Below are positions 1-7,120 of a stretch of 19,091 bases of DNA, piece by piece. A model generated the notes under the pieces. It had not been told where the DNA came from. It did no database searches and saw nothing but the letters and a program-made list of their open reading frames with translations. The stretch is from Clostridiales bacterium. GTDB lineage: Bacteria; Bacillota; Clostridia; TANB77; CAG-508. The stretch is taken from assembly GCA_003525075.1 (NCBI GenBank), contig DQFO01000009.1:208277-227367 (forward strand), written 5' to 3'. Within the stretch, counting starts at the first letter, position 1, and each line of letters opens with the position of its first letter. Position numbers and translations under genes: made by a program.

Positions 1-261
1 AAATGGGTATATGGAATGGTAATATATGATGGAAAAGAAACAAATGAATATAGTTGGAGTAAAGGGCATTTTTATTTTATAGATAAACCTTGTGAAAAAA
101 GAAATCCAGGATATCCATTAGATTCAATATCAATAATGCCAGAGTGTAATAAGTATTTTGTAGATTTAACAGAAGAAGACAAAAATAAAAATCAAAAAGA
201 TTATAATGAAGATGAGGTTATTGAGTTTATAGTAAGAAGTGTAAGAAGGGAGAGCAAATAA
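1..261 (+). CDS. Unrecognised protein, 5' end outside the window
   Basis: The reading frame is open from base 1 to a TAA at 259-261. An ATG lies at 16, but no Shine-Dalgarno sequence precedes it and the codons before it (K W V Y G) read on without a stop, so the gene probably begins outside the window. The visible part is a soluble, aromatic-rich segment with a charged Asp/Glu/Lys-rich C-terminus. I do not recognise a family. Its stop overlaps the start of the next gene by one base (TAATG), so the two are probably translationally coupled. Confidence 0.55.
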   Translation, partial: KWVYGMVIYDGKETNEYSWSKGHFYFIDKPCEKRNPGYPLDSISIMPECNKYFVDLTEEDKNKNQKDYNEDEVIEFIVRSVRRESK

Positions 262-512
262 TGACATTATTTTTATATGCATTATATAGTTTTGTTTTCT
301 CATTTCTTATACAATTAGTTATAATAATTATTTGTGAAATAAAAAATAAAAGAAAACAAAAATGTGATGAGAATATGAAGGAACAAACATTTTTTAGTAC
401 TAAACTAATTATTAAAGTAATAATTGCATTAATAGTTTCAATTATATTGGCAATAATTATGTTTTATGGAATAGTATTTGCAACATGGATTGTGCTAAAG
501 GATGGAAGATAG
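261..512 (+). CDS. Small membrane protein of unknown function
   Basis: An 83-residue protein with two hydrophobic segments: roughly residues 3-26 at the N-terminus and residues 49-77 near the C-terminus. A short Lys/Arg-rich stretch (NKRKQK) between them would lie in the cytoplasm, giving a hairpin topology. The ATG overlaps the stop of the upstream gene by one base, and AGGGAGAG about 7 bases upstream (inside that gene) can serve as ribosome binding site. No family is recognised. Small two-helix proteins next to RhuM-type genes are common in accessory islands, but nothing here assigns a role. Confidence 0.5.
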   Translation: MTLFLYALYSFVFSFLIQLVIIIICEIKNKRKQKCDENMKEQTFFSTKLIIKVIIALIVSIILAIIMFYGIVFATWIVLKDGR

Positions 513-546
513 ATAAAGAAAATAAGTTTTGAAAGGAGTTGATATA

Positions 547-1539
547 ATGGATAATAAATTAAATGAGAAAAATAATTTTATAATTTATACAACAGATGAT
601 GGACAAGTTGATATTGAAGTAAGATTAGAAGATGAAAATGTGTGGCTTACACAAAATTCAATGGCTGAATTATTTGATACTACGAAACAAAATATAAGTC
701 TACATATAAAGAATATATTTGAAGAAAAAGAATTAGAAGAAAATTCAGTTGTCAAGCATTCCTTGACAACTGCTAAAGATGGAAAAAATTATAAAACGAA
801 ATTTTATAATTTAGATTTAATTATATCAGTAGGATATAGAGTAAAATCGATTCGAGGTACGCAATTTAGGATATGGGCTAATAAATTGATAAAAGAATAT
901 TTAATAAAAGGATATAATCTTAATGTTGAAAGATTCAAGAACAATGGGGGAGGACCATATTTTGAAGAGGTTTTAGAAAAAATTAGAGATATTCGTTCAT
1001 CTGAAAAAGTATTTTGGAGAAAAATATTAGATATTTACGCTACTAGTGTAGATTATGATGCCAAAAATGAACAAACGAGAGAATTTTTCAGAACAGTTCA
1101 AAACAAAATGCATTATGCTGTTCATGGTAATACAGCAGCAGAAGTAATATTTAATAGAGTTGATAGTGAGAAAGAAAATATCGGGTTAACAAATTTTAAA
1201 GGAAGTATGCCTACAAGAGCAGAAACAGAAATTGCCAAAAATTATTTGAATGAAAAAGAATTGAATTTATTGAATAGAATGGTATCAGCATATTTAGATG
1301 TTGCAGAGATTAATGCTTTAAATATGCATGCTATGACAATGAAAGAATGGGTAAATGAATTAAATGGATTTTTAACAATGACGCATAAAGATATATTAGA
1401 AGGAGCAGGAACAATATCACATGAAAAAGCATTAGCAAAAGCTCATGAAGAATATGACAAATATATGAGAAATCATTTAACACAAGCTGAAAAAGATTAT
1501 TTAGAAATAATGAGTGAAGACATTAAAAAATTGAAATAG
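547..1539 (+). CDS. RhuM-family protein
   Basis: A 330-residue protein matching the RhuM family (named after a gene in a Salmonella pathogenicity island), whose molecular function is not established. The N-terminus has the typical layout: a beta-rich entry, then WLTQNSMAELFDTTKQNISL (about residues 34-53), which reads like a helix-turn-helix, followed by HIKNIF and the conserved YNLDLIISVGYRVKS and GTQFRIWANKLIKEYL. The C-terminal half has the family's EIAKNYLNEKEL, AMTMKEW and helical EEYDKYM segments. Length fits full-length family members. I chose ATG 547 because GAAAGGAG (531-538) sits 8 bases upstream; a TTG at 529 would overlap that site. RhuM genes are usually found in phage-like, pathogenicity or restriction-modification islands, which suits the unrecognised genes before it. 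Confidence 0.8.
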   Translation: MDNKLNEKNNFIIYTTDDGQVDIEVRLEDENVWLTQNSMAELFDTTKQNISLHIKNIFEEKELEENSVVKHSLTTAKDGKNYKTKFYNLDLIISVGYRVKSIRGTQFRIWANKLIKEYLIKGYNLNVERFKNNGGGPYFEEVLEKIRDIRSSEKVFWRKILDIYATSVDYDAKNEQTREFFRTVQNKMHYAVHGNTAAEVIFNRVDSEKENIGLTNFKGSMPTRAETEIAKNYLNEKELNLLNRMVSAYLDVAEINALNMHAMTMKEWVNELNGFLTMTHKDILEGAGTISHEKALAKAHEEYDKYMRNHLTQAEKDYLEIMSEDIKKLK

Positions 1540-1564
1540 AACTTTATTAATATGTAATTTAATG

Positions 1565-1608
1565 AAAGTTGTAGAAAGCGAAAATGCTTTTTACGACTTT
1601 ATTTTTTT
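1565..1608 (+). terminator. Intrinsic terminator after the RhuM gene
   Basis: A 15-base arm at 1565-1579 pairs with 1586-1600 (AAAGTTGTAGAAAGC with GCTTTTTACGACTTT, including two G-U pairs) around a 6-base loop. ATTTTTTT follows at 1601-1608. It closes the accessory gene set and isolates it from the ABC transporter. Confidence 0.85.
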
Positions 1609-1685
1609 GAGAAAAGAGTCATACTTTTTTCAAATTTTGTAACTTTAAATAATTTATCAACATAAAATGCACAAGGAGGGTTAAT

Positions 1686-2453
1686 ATGAAAAATATATTA
1701 GAAGTAAAAAATATATGTAAAACCTATCAAGCTAAAAATGGAGAAATAGAAGCACTAAAAGATATAAATTTTAAAATAGAGGAAGGTGAATATGTAAGTA
1801 TAATTGGACCAAGTGGATGTGGAAAATCAACATTGTTATCAATAATAGCAGGACTAGAAAATAAAACATCAGGAACTACATATATAAATGGGAAAATAGG
1901 ATATATGCTTCAAAAAGACAATTTGTTAGAATGGAGAACTGTATTAAATAATGTATTTTTAGGATTAGAAATTCAAAGAAGTAATACGCCAGAAAATAAA
2001 AAATATGCAATTGAGTTACTGAAAAAATATGGATTATATGAGTTCAAAGATAAATATCCAAACCAATTATCAGGTGGAATGAGGCAAAGAGTAGCATTAA
2101 TAAGAACCCTTGCAATTAAACCAAAGATTCTATTGTTAGATGAAGCATTTTCAGCATTAGATTATCAAACAAGATTGATGGTTACAGAAGATATTTATAA
2201 AATATTGAAAAATGAAGGTATTACAGCATTAATGGTAACACATGATATTTCAGAAGCTATTGCTATGTCTGACAAAATAATAGTATTAACACATAGACCA
2301 GCAAAAATAAAAGCAGTACATGAAATAGATTTTGAAATAAAAAATAGAACACCATTGAATTGCAGACAAAGCCCAAAATTCAGTAAATATTTTGATATGA
2401 TGTGGAGCGAATTAAATGAGAAAGAAACAAAAGAAAAAAATAACAAAATATAA
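1686..2453 (+). CDS. ABC transporter ATP-binding protein, nitrate/sulfonate/NMT1-type importer
   Basis: A 255-residue nucleotide-binding subunit that powers an importer of the SsuB/TauB/ThiZ group. All ABC motifs are visible: Walker A GPSGCGKSTLL (about residue 41), Q-loop LQKDNLLEWR, signature LSGGMRQRVALIRTL, Walker B ILLLDEAFSALD and switch His in VTHDISEA. The Q-loop wording and the signature are typical of SsuB-like proteins. The ATG has a strong AAGGAGG (1673-1679). It is first in an operon, 17 bases ahead of the permease. The ligand cannot be read from the ATPase; sulfonates, thiamine precursors and similar small molecules are the usual substrates. No riboswitch is apparent in the 77 bases between the upstream terminator and the start. 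Confidence 0.9.
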   Translation: MKNILEVKNICKTYQAKNGEIEALKDINFKIEEGEYVSIIGPSGCGKSTLLSIIAGLENKTSGTTYINGKIGYMLQKDNLLEWRTVLNNVFLGLEIQRSNTPENKKYAIELLKKYGLYEFKDKYPNQLSGGMRQRVALIRTLAIKPKILLLDEAFSALDYQTRLMVTEDIYKILKNEGITALMVTHDISEAIAMSDKIIVLTHRPAKIKAVHEIDFEIKNRTPLNCRQSPKFSKYFDMMWSELNEKETKEKNNKI

Positions 2454-2470
2454 AGAGGTGAGCAAAAGAT

Positions 2471-3284
2471 ATGAAACAGAAAAATAACAATGAAAATATT
2501 TCTAAAGATAGAAAGAAATACATAAGAAAAATTAAAATAAGAAAATTAGAAATTTTATTCACACAAATAACTATAATAATTGCTTTTATAGCCATTTGGG
2601 AAATTCTTGCAAATAAAGGAAAAATAGATAGTTTCATAATGAGTCAACCATCAAGAATATTAAAAACATTCTTAAATTTAACGTCAAATAATTTATTAGA
2701 ACACTTAAAAATAACAATAATAGAAACATTGCTAGGATTTTCAATAGGAGTAATATTAGGATTTATTATTGCAATAATTTTATGGTGGTCACCATTTATA
2801 TCAAAAGTATCAGAACCATTTTTAGTTGTATTAAATAGTTTACCTAAAATTGCATTAGGTCCTGTAATTATAATTTGGGTAGGTGCAGGAATGTCGGCAA
2901 TAATAACAGTTCGGAGTATCAATTTCATTAATTGTAACAGTCTTGGAATTATTGAATGGATTTATTGCAACAGATAAAGAAAAAATTAAAATGGCCCAAA
3001 CATTTAATGCTAATAAATTACAGATATTAACTAAGATAGTTATACCATCAAATATTCCAACATTTTTTAATACTTTAAAAGTAAATATAGGTCTAACACT
3101 TGTTGGAGTAATTTCAGGAGAATTTTTAGTTTCAAAAGGTGGTCTTGGATATTTAATTGTATATGGAGGGCAGGTATTTCAATTGGATTTAGTTATGACA
3201 AGTGTAATTATTCTTGCTTTTCTTGCAGCATTGATGTATGAAAGTATAGTTATTATAGAAAAATTGGTGATTAAGTATAATTAG
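2471..3284 (+). pseudogene. ABC transporter permease, split by a frameshift
   Basis: The SsuC-like membrane subunit is present in two frames. The first frame runs from ATG 2471 and carries the N-terminal helices through LPKIALGPVIIIWVGAGMSA. It then derails into unrelated residues and stops at 2977. The second frame continues the family sequence from about 2913 (VSISLIVTVLELLNGF) through the coupling-helix region (DKEKIKMAQTFNANKLQIL) and GEFLVSKGGLGYLIVYGG to a stop at 3284. Removing one base near 2912 joins them into a 270-residue protein, the normal length. Without correction the product lacks the loop that contacts the ATPase and the last helices, so the importer should not work. A real mutation or an assembly error are both possible. 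Confidence 0.85.
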
Positions 3285-3303
3285 GAAAGGAATTAGATTA
3301 GGC

Positions 3304-4314
3304 ATGAAAAGAACAATTATGTATATTTTTATAGCTATTATAATTGTAGCATTAGTGTTTTCAGTAGGATTATTAAAAGGAAAAGATAATAGTGATTCAA
3401 ACTTAAAAACAATACAATTGAATGAAGTAACAAGATCAGTATTTTATGCACCTCAATATGTTGCAATAGAAAATGGATATTTTGAAGAACAAGGCTTAAA
3501 GTTAGAAATAACAACAGGTCAAGGGGCAGATAAAGTAATGACAGCAATTTTGGCTGGTCAAAGTGATATTGGATTATGTGGACCAGAAGCGGCAATATAT
3601 GTTTATAATGAGGGAAAAGAAGATTATGTAGAAGTATTTGCACAATTAACTCAAAAAGATGGATCATTATTAGTAAGTAAAGAAAAAACAGATAATTTCA
3701 AATGGACAGATTTAATAGGAAAAACAATAATACCAGGACGTAAGGGTGGAGTTCCATATATGACATTTGAATATGTTTTAAAGAAAAATGGAATAAATCC
3801 ACAAACAGATGTAAATTTAGATGATAGTATAAAATTTGACTTAATGGCAGGAGCATTTACAGGAGGAAATGCAGAATATGTAACATTATTTGAACCAACA
3901 GCCTCAATGACACAAGATGCAGGAAAAGGATACATTGTTGCATCTGTTGGAGAAGCAGCTGGCGAAGTACCATATACAGCATATTGTGCTAAAAAAAGCT
4001 ATATTGCTCAAAATTCAGATATAATAGAAGGATTTACAAAAGCTATTTATAAAGGAGAACAATATGTTAAAGAACATACAGCACAAGAAATTGCAGAAAA
4101 GATACAAAATTATTTTCCAGATACAACATTAGAATCTTTAACAAAATCTGTTCAAACATATAAAGATATTGAAGCTTGGAAAGAGAATCCTATTCTAAAA
4201 GAAGAAGCATTTGATAAATTACAAGAAATTATGACAATGGCAGGAGAATTAACTCAAAAAGCTCCTTATGAAAAAATTGTAAATAATAGTTATGCAGAGA
4301 AAGTTATTAAATAA
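3304..4314 (+). CDS. Extracytoplasmic substrate-binding protein, NMT1/THI5-like (SsuA type)
   Basis: A 336-residue binding protein that would capture the ligand outside the cell for the adjacent permease and ATPase. The N-terminus has a charged start and a hydrophobic segment (about residues 5-25). The mature part begins with the family's NEVTRSVFYAPQYVAIENGYF, followed by TTGQGADKVMTAILAGQSDIG and a second-lobe GKTIIPGRKGG. No lipobox cysteine is present: the equivalent place reads LLKGKDNS, so it is not a standard lipoprotein and may stay anchored by its uncleaved signal helix. It follows the permease by 19 bases with GGAAAGGA upstream. The substrate is unknown. The reading frame is intact even though the permease is broken. 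Confidence 0.85.
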   Translation: MKRTIMYIFIAIIIVALVFSVGLLKGKDNSDSNLKTIQLNEVTRSVFYAPQYVAIENGYFEEQGLKLEITTGQGADKVMTAILAGQSDIGLCGPEAAIYVYNEGKEDYVEVFAQLTQKDGSLLVSKEKTDNFKWTDLIGKTIIPGRKGGVPYMTFEYVLKKNGINPQTDVNLDDSIKFDLMAGAFTGGNAEYVTLFEPTASMTQDAGKGYIVASVGEAAGEVPYTAYCAKKSYIAQNSDIIEGFTKAIYKGEQYVKEHTAQEIAEKIQNYFPDTTLESLTKSVQTYKDIEAWKENPILKEEAFDKLQEIMTMAGELTQKAPYEKIVNNSYAEKVIK

Positions 4315-4323
4315 TATTTGAAG

Positions 4324-4352
4324 TTGACATATTATTAGTATGATGATATAAT
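4324..4352 (+). promoter_or_regulatory. Consensus housekeeping promoter of the orphan 235-residue gene
   Basis: TTGACA at 4324-4329 and TATAAT at 4347-4352 are separated by exactly 17 bases, with an extended -10 (TG at 4344-4345). All twelve hexamer bases match consensus. It begins ten bases after the binding-protein stop and predicts a start near 4359. This rules out the in-frame ATG at 4351 as the translation start of the next gene. Confidence 0.85.
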
Positions 4353-4407
4353 GTACCAAGAAAATTCTTTGCAAGTATTTGCAGAGGCAATAATAGGAGG
4401 TTTTGAC

Positions 4408-5115
4408 ATGAAAAGAAAAACAGCATCTATGCAACCAAAGGTAGAAACATTAGAATTGCCCTCGGAAAATACGGAACGCCTCAATAGCCTTGCTAAGGCT
4501 TTAATTAAAGAGGCAATTGTCAACAATAAAGCTAGAAAGGATATGTATGAATTAATTGATGAGTTATGGAATGAAACATTCTTAGAGGTGTATCCTCTTG
4601 AAGAAGAAAGTGATGAGGAAAAAACATTTAGAGAAAAAGCAAAAATTTTTCTTAAGAAAAATGAAGATCAATTTAAGACATATTTTAACAATATGCCCAT
4701 AGACTTGCAAAATGTAAAGCTCCCAGCACAGTTAAAAAGATCATTATACAACAAAGGATCATTTGTAAAAAGATATGATTGCTGGGATGGTGTGCAAGCA
4801 ATTAAACCATCAATTGAAATTGAAACATCAATTGTCCTAGAAGTTATTTGTGCTATCAATAAAGCATTTTCTAAATATGATCATATTAGTGAAAAACATA
4901 TTGTAGAAATTGCAGTAAAGAGGATGAATTCCATTTATGTGGAACAAAGAAGATCTCAGGCTGTGTATGTAAGGTTAGTACTTAACTGGTTGGTTATTTA
5001 TTTTAGAGGTAATAGATTGAGTAAGGAATGTAAGGAATTCATTAGTCAATTTGATTGCGAAAGTAAGTTCGAAGAAATATTGTGTAAATTGATATTCGAA
5101 ATTAGTAATTGTTGA
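4408..5115 (+). CDS. Orphan soluble protein of unknown function
   Basis: A 235-residue protein that I do not recognise. There is no signal peptide or membrane segment. The first half is rich in Glu/Lys helices (residues about 18-90). The middle has an aromatic patch (VKRYDCWDGVQAIKPS). The C-terminal third looks helical (RRSQAVYVRLVLNWLVIYF) and ends with several cysteines. I start it at ATG 4408, preceded by AGGAGG (4395-4400); an earlier ATG at 4351 lies inside the -10 box. Local base use near the start (GCCCTCGG, ACGCCTC, GCCTTGC) is richer in G+C than in neighbouring genes, which hints at a different origin. With its own consensus promoter and terminator it is a free-standing cassette between an ABC operon and hisS. 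Confidence 0.75.
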   Translation: MKRKTASMQPKVETLELPSENTERLNSLAKALIKEAIVNNKARKDMYELIDELWNETFLEVYPLEEESDEEKTFREKAKIFLKKNEDQFKTYFNNMPIDLQNVKLPAQLKRSLYNKGSFVKRYDCWDGVQAIKPSIEIETSIVLEVICAINKAFSKYDHISEKHIVEIAVKRMNSIYVEQRRSQAVYVRLVLNWLVIYFRGNRLSKECKEFISQFDCESKFEEILCKLIFEISNC

Positions 5116-5124
5116 TTATAAAGT

Positions 5125-5162
5125 GACCCAATTTTCTTAAATTAGAAGATTGGGCCATTTTT
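5125..5162 (+). terminator. Intrinsic terminator of the orphan gene
   Basis: CCCAATTTTCT (5127-5137) pairs with AGAAGATTGGG (5144-5154) with one G-U pair and a 6-base loop. TTTTT follows at 5158-5162, so the orphan gene is separated from hisS. Confidence 0.85.
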
Positions 5163-5174
5163 ATTAAAAAACTA

Positions 5175-5203
5175 TGGAAAAATATATAATTTTATGTTAA
5201 AAT
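5175..5203 (+). promoter_or_regulatory. Probable promoter of hisS
   Basis: TGGAAA (5175-5180) and TAAAAT (5198-5203) are 17 bases apart, and a TG at 5195-5196 gives an extended -10. The -35 matches at four of six positions. There is too little room (about 45 bases to the start codon) for a T-box leader, so histidine starvation control by T-box is not supported. Confidence 0.5.
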
Positions 5204-5247
5204 AGAAATGTTAAAAATGAGAAATAATAAAGGAGAATAAAATAAAT

Positions 5248-6540
5248 ATGAAAGAAATCGAATTAAGAAATGTAAAAGGAACTACAGATTATTCACCAAG
5301 AGAACAATATATAAGAAATTATATATCAGATACACTAAAATGTGTATTTGAAAAATATGGATTTAAGCCGTTACAAACACCATTATTATGTTACTATGAT
5401 TTATTAGCATTAAAATATGATGAAGAAAATGATATATTAAAAGAAGTATATAAAGTATCTGATCAAGGAAACAGAAATTTAGCATTAAGATATGATTTAA
5501 CAGTACCATTTGCAAAATATATAGCAATAAATCAGAATACAAAACTTCCATTCAAAAGATATGAAATAGGAGAAGTATTTAGAAATGGGCCTGTAAAGTT
5601 AGGTAGAGATAGAGAATTTATACAATGTGATGTAGATAGTGTTGGAATAGAAGGACAATTAGTAGAAGCAGAATTTATTGCATTATATGTAGAAGCATAT
5701 AGCAAACTTGGAATAGATGTTGTAATAAAATATAATAATAGAAAATTCTTATCAGGGATAATAATTGAAGCAGGTATATCTGAAGAATTAATTACAGATA
5801 CAATAACAATAATTGATAAATTTGAAAAATTAACAAAAGAAGAACTACAAAAGGAATTCTTAAAAATTGGATTAAATGAAGAACAAATTGAAAAATTATA
5901 TTCATATCTACAAATGAATATTGAAGAACTAATAAAATTAGAAAACAAAAATGATGTTTTAACACAAGGAATTCAAGAATTAGAAACATTGAAACAATAT
6001 ATAAATGAGCTTGAACTAACAAAATATGTACAATTTTCACCATCATTAGCAAGAGGACAAGAATATTATACAGGAACAGTATTTGAAGTATATGTAACAG
6101 ATGGAAGTATAAAATCAAGTATTGGTGGAGGAGGTCGTTATGATAAAATGATAACAGACTTCATAAATGATGGAAAAGAATATCCAGCAGTTGGAATAAG
6201 TTTTGGATTAAATGTTATATATGAAATATTGAAAAATAGAGAAGAATTTACTGAAAATGCCTTAACAGATATATTTATAATACCAATGGGAACACAAATT
6301 CAATGTTTAAAAATAGCAGAAATAATGAGAAAAGCAGGATATAGAGTTGAAGTTGAAATGAAAACAAGAAAAATGAAAAAATCATTAGAATATGCCAATG
6401 AAGAAAATATACCATATGTATTCATTTTAGGCGAAGATGAATTAGCTCAAAATAATATATCTGTAAAAAATATGAAAGAAAAGAAGCAAGATATTATTGG
6501 CATCGATAATATAATAGAAAACTTTGAAAAAATAAAGTAA
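5248..6540 (+). CDS. hisS: Histidine--tRNA ligase
   Basis: A 430-residue class II synthetase that charges tRNA-His in the cytoplasm. It opens with the HisRS start VKGTTDYSPREQ. Motif 2 is at about 104-130 (KRYEIGEVFRNGP followed by KLGRDREFIQCDVD), the histidine-binding segment ARGQEYYTGTVFEVY at 268-282 with catalytic Arg269, and GGGGRYD at 293-299. A C-terminal anticodon-binding domain spans about 338-430 (ALTDIFIIPMGTQ onward), which argues against the HisZ regulatory paralogue. The motif 3 region reads VGISFGLNVIYEIL and lacks the Arg usually found after GL(E/D). The histidine motif has QE where many bacterial enzymes have LD. It may belong to the archaeal/eukaryotic-like HisRS branch. 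AAAGGAG (5229-5235) precedes the ATG. Confidence 0.88.
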   Translation: MKEIELRNVKGTTDYSPREQYIRNYISDTLKCVFEKYGFKPLQTPLLCYYDLLALKYDEENDILKEVYKVSDQGNRNLALRYDLTVPFAKYIAINQNTKLPFKRYEIGEVFRNGPVKLGRDREFIQCDVDSVGIEGQLVEAEFIALYVEAYSKLGIDVVIKYNNRKFLSGIIIEAGISEELITDTITIIDKFEKLTKEELQKEFLKIGLNEEQIEKLYSYLQMNIEELIKLENKNDVLTQGIQELETLKQYINELELTKYVQFSPSLARGQEYYTGTVFEVYVTDGSIKSSIGGGGRYDKMITDFINDGKEYPAVGISFGLNVIYEILKNREEFTENALTDIFIIPMGTQIQCLKIAEIMRKAGYRVEVEMKTRKMKKSLEYANEENIPYVFILGEDELAQNNISVKNMKEKKQDIIGIDNIIENFEKIK

Positions 6541-6544
6541 AATA

Positions 6545-6573
6545 TTTACATTTATGTTAATTAGTGATATAAT
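6545..6573 (+). promoter_or_regulatory. Strong promoter of the interrupted small gene
   Basis: TTTACA (6545-6550) and TATAAT (6568-6573) lie 17 bases apart with an extended TG at 6565-6566. The -35 starts four bases after the hisS stop, so there is no separate hisS terminator and the two units may overlap. Confidence 0.75.
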
Positions 6574-6607
6574 ATTTAAAGTTTTATTGCATAAGGAGGA
6601 AAGCTTA

Positions 6608-6658
6608 ATGAGAATTTGTGCAAAATCTTTATATCCAGCTCCACTTTTGGATATATAA
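6608..6658 (+). CDS. 16-codon open frame with strong translation signals
   Basis: ATG 6608 follows a consensus AAGGAGG (6593-6599) by 8 bases and a consensus-like promoter. It encodes 16 residues (MRICAKSLYPAPLLDI) before a TAA at 6656. This is either the N-terminus of a gene cut by a nonsense mutation, whose frame continues without another stop to 6880, or a genuine leader peptide. There is no run of one amino acid of the kind seen in attenuator peptides. Confidence 0.4.
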   Translation: MRICAKSLYPAPLLDI

Positions 6659-6880
6659 ATTACGGCAAAACAAGTGCTGGAAGAAATTCAAGCCGTTTTG
6701 ATACTTGTGAAAATTATTGATAGTGCACAGGAAAAATATAAGGCAATCCCAAATGAACAATATTCACCAACAATAATCAGAAATATTAAAGAAGGTATGA
6801 TAAGCATAAAATGTGAATTAATATTTCCTAAAGCAGAAAATGCAAAGGAATTTGCATTTGGTTTAAGTGGAATGTTCTAA
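6608..6880 (+). pseudogene. Small gene of about 90 codons interrupted by an in-frame TAA
   Basis: From ATG 6608 the frame holds a single stop (TAA 6656-6658) and then stays open to 6878-6880. The downstream part includes KQVLEEIQAVLILVKIIDSA, then a soluble C-terminal half ending in FAFGLSGMF. A GTG at 6674 could start a 68-residue product, but no ribosome binding site precedes it, whereas the 6608 start has a very good one. I therefore read it as one gene with a nonsense codon. The family is not recognised. A separate 68-residue protein started at 6674 remains possible. A good terminator follows at 6897. Confidence 0.5.
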
Positions 6881-6896
6881 TTAAGCTGACACAAAG

Positions 6897-6928
6897 AGGT
6901 ACTCTCAAATTAGGGAGTGCCTTTTTTA
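6897..6928 (+). terminator. Intrinsic terminator after the interrupted gene
   Basis: AGGTACTCTC (6897-6906) pairs with GGGAGTGCCT (6913-6922) with two G-U pairs, and is followed by TTTTTT to 6927. The T-run is fused directly to the palindromic repeat that starts at 6927. Confidence 0.8.
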
Positions 6929-6970
6929 TATAGTAGGAAAGTTCTCCTTGTAGGAGAACTTTCTGTACTA
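6927..6970 (+). repeat. Solo copy of the palindromic end module of the 10.7/12.1 kb repeats
   Basis: GGAAAGTTCTCC (6936-6947) faces GGAGAACTTTCT (6953-6964), and the stem continues through TAGTA/TACTA with a small bulge. The sequence from TTTATATAGTAGGAAAG onward matches the reverse complement of the end of the repeat at 10808-10845 at all but one of about 23 bases. It also matches the start of the repeat at 12051 for about 17 bases. In two of the three places the module begins exactly in the T-run of a terminator. Confidence 0.7.
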
Positions 6971-6980
6971 GATAAATATG

Positions 6981-7039
6981 GCGAGTCTTAGATTTTCTTA
7001 AAATTTTCATTTGATAGAAAATCTTAGACTCGCTTTTTT
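6981..7039 (+). terminator. Long-stem intrinsic terminator
   Basis: An 18-base arm (6981-6998, starting GCGAGTCTTAG) pairs with 7016-7033 (ending TTAGACTCGC) with one T-T mismatch. The loop is about 17 bases, and TTTTTT follows at 7034-7039. No gene end lies between this and the terminator at 6897, so it is a second, stronger stop upstream of trhA. It may also work in reverse. Confidence 0.8.
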
Positions 7040-7067
7040 ATAATATAAAATATTTTAATAAAAACTA

Positions 7068-7096
7068 TAGACAATACATATAATGTGTAATATAAT
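7068..7096 (+). promoter_or_regulatory. Promoter of trhA
   Basis: TAGACA (7068-7073) and a perfect TATAAT (7091-7096) are separated by 17 bases. The predicted start is about 7103, inside the dyad described next. Confidence 0.75.
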
Positions 7097-7099
7097 ATC

Positions 7100-7120
7100 A
7101 TCTAGTATTGAATACTAGAT
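7100..7120 (+). promoter_or_regulatory. Perfect dyad over the trhA transcription start
   Basis: ATCTAGTATT (7100-7109), a central G, then AATACTAGAT (7111-7120) form a perfect 10-base inverted repeat placed immediately after the -10. As DNA it is a typical operator size and position for a dimeric repressor. As RNA it would form a 5' hairpin ending four bases before AAGGAGG (7125-7131). Which one applies cannot be told from the sequence. Confidence 0.5.

Noticed and set aside
529..546. TTG start for the RhuM gene
   Set aside because: The TTG overlaps the Shine-Dalgarno GAAAGGAG that correctly serves ATG 547.
1609..1685. TPP or other riboswitch ahead of the ABC importer
   Set aside because: The space after the terminator is only 77 bases, with no CTGAGA-type core or multi-stem fold.
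2909..2915. Programmed +1 frameshift in the permease
   Set aside because: A tRNA on GTT cannot re-pair well in the +1 frame (TTC), and there is no stimulatory stop or structure, so mutation or sequencing error is preferred.
4351..4407. Upstream ATG for the orphan gene
   Set aside because: It overlaps the perfect -10 box at 4347-4352; ATG 4408 has AGGAGG.
5163..5247. T-box leader for hisS
   Set aside because: Too short, and no T-box sequence or antiterminator structure is present.
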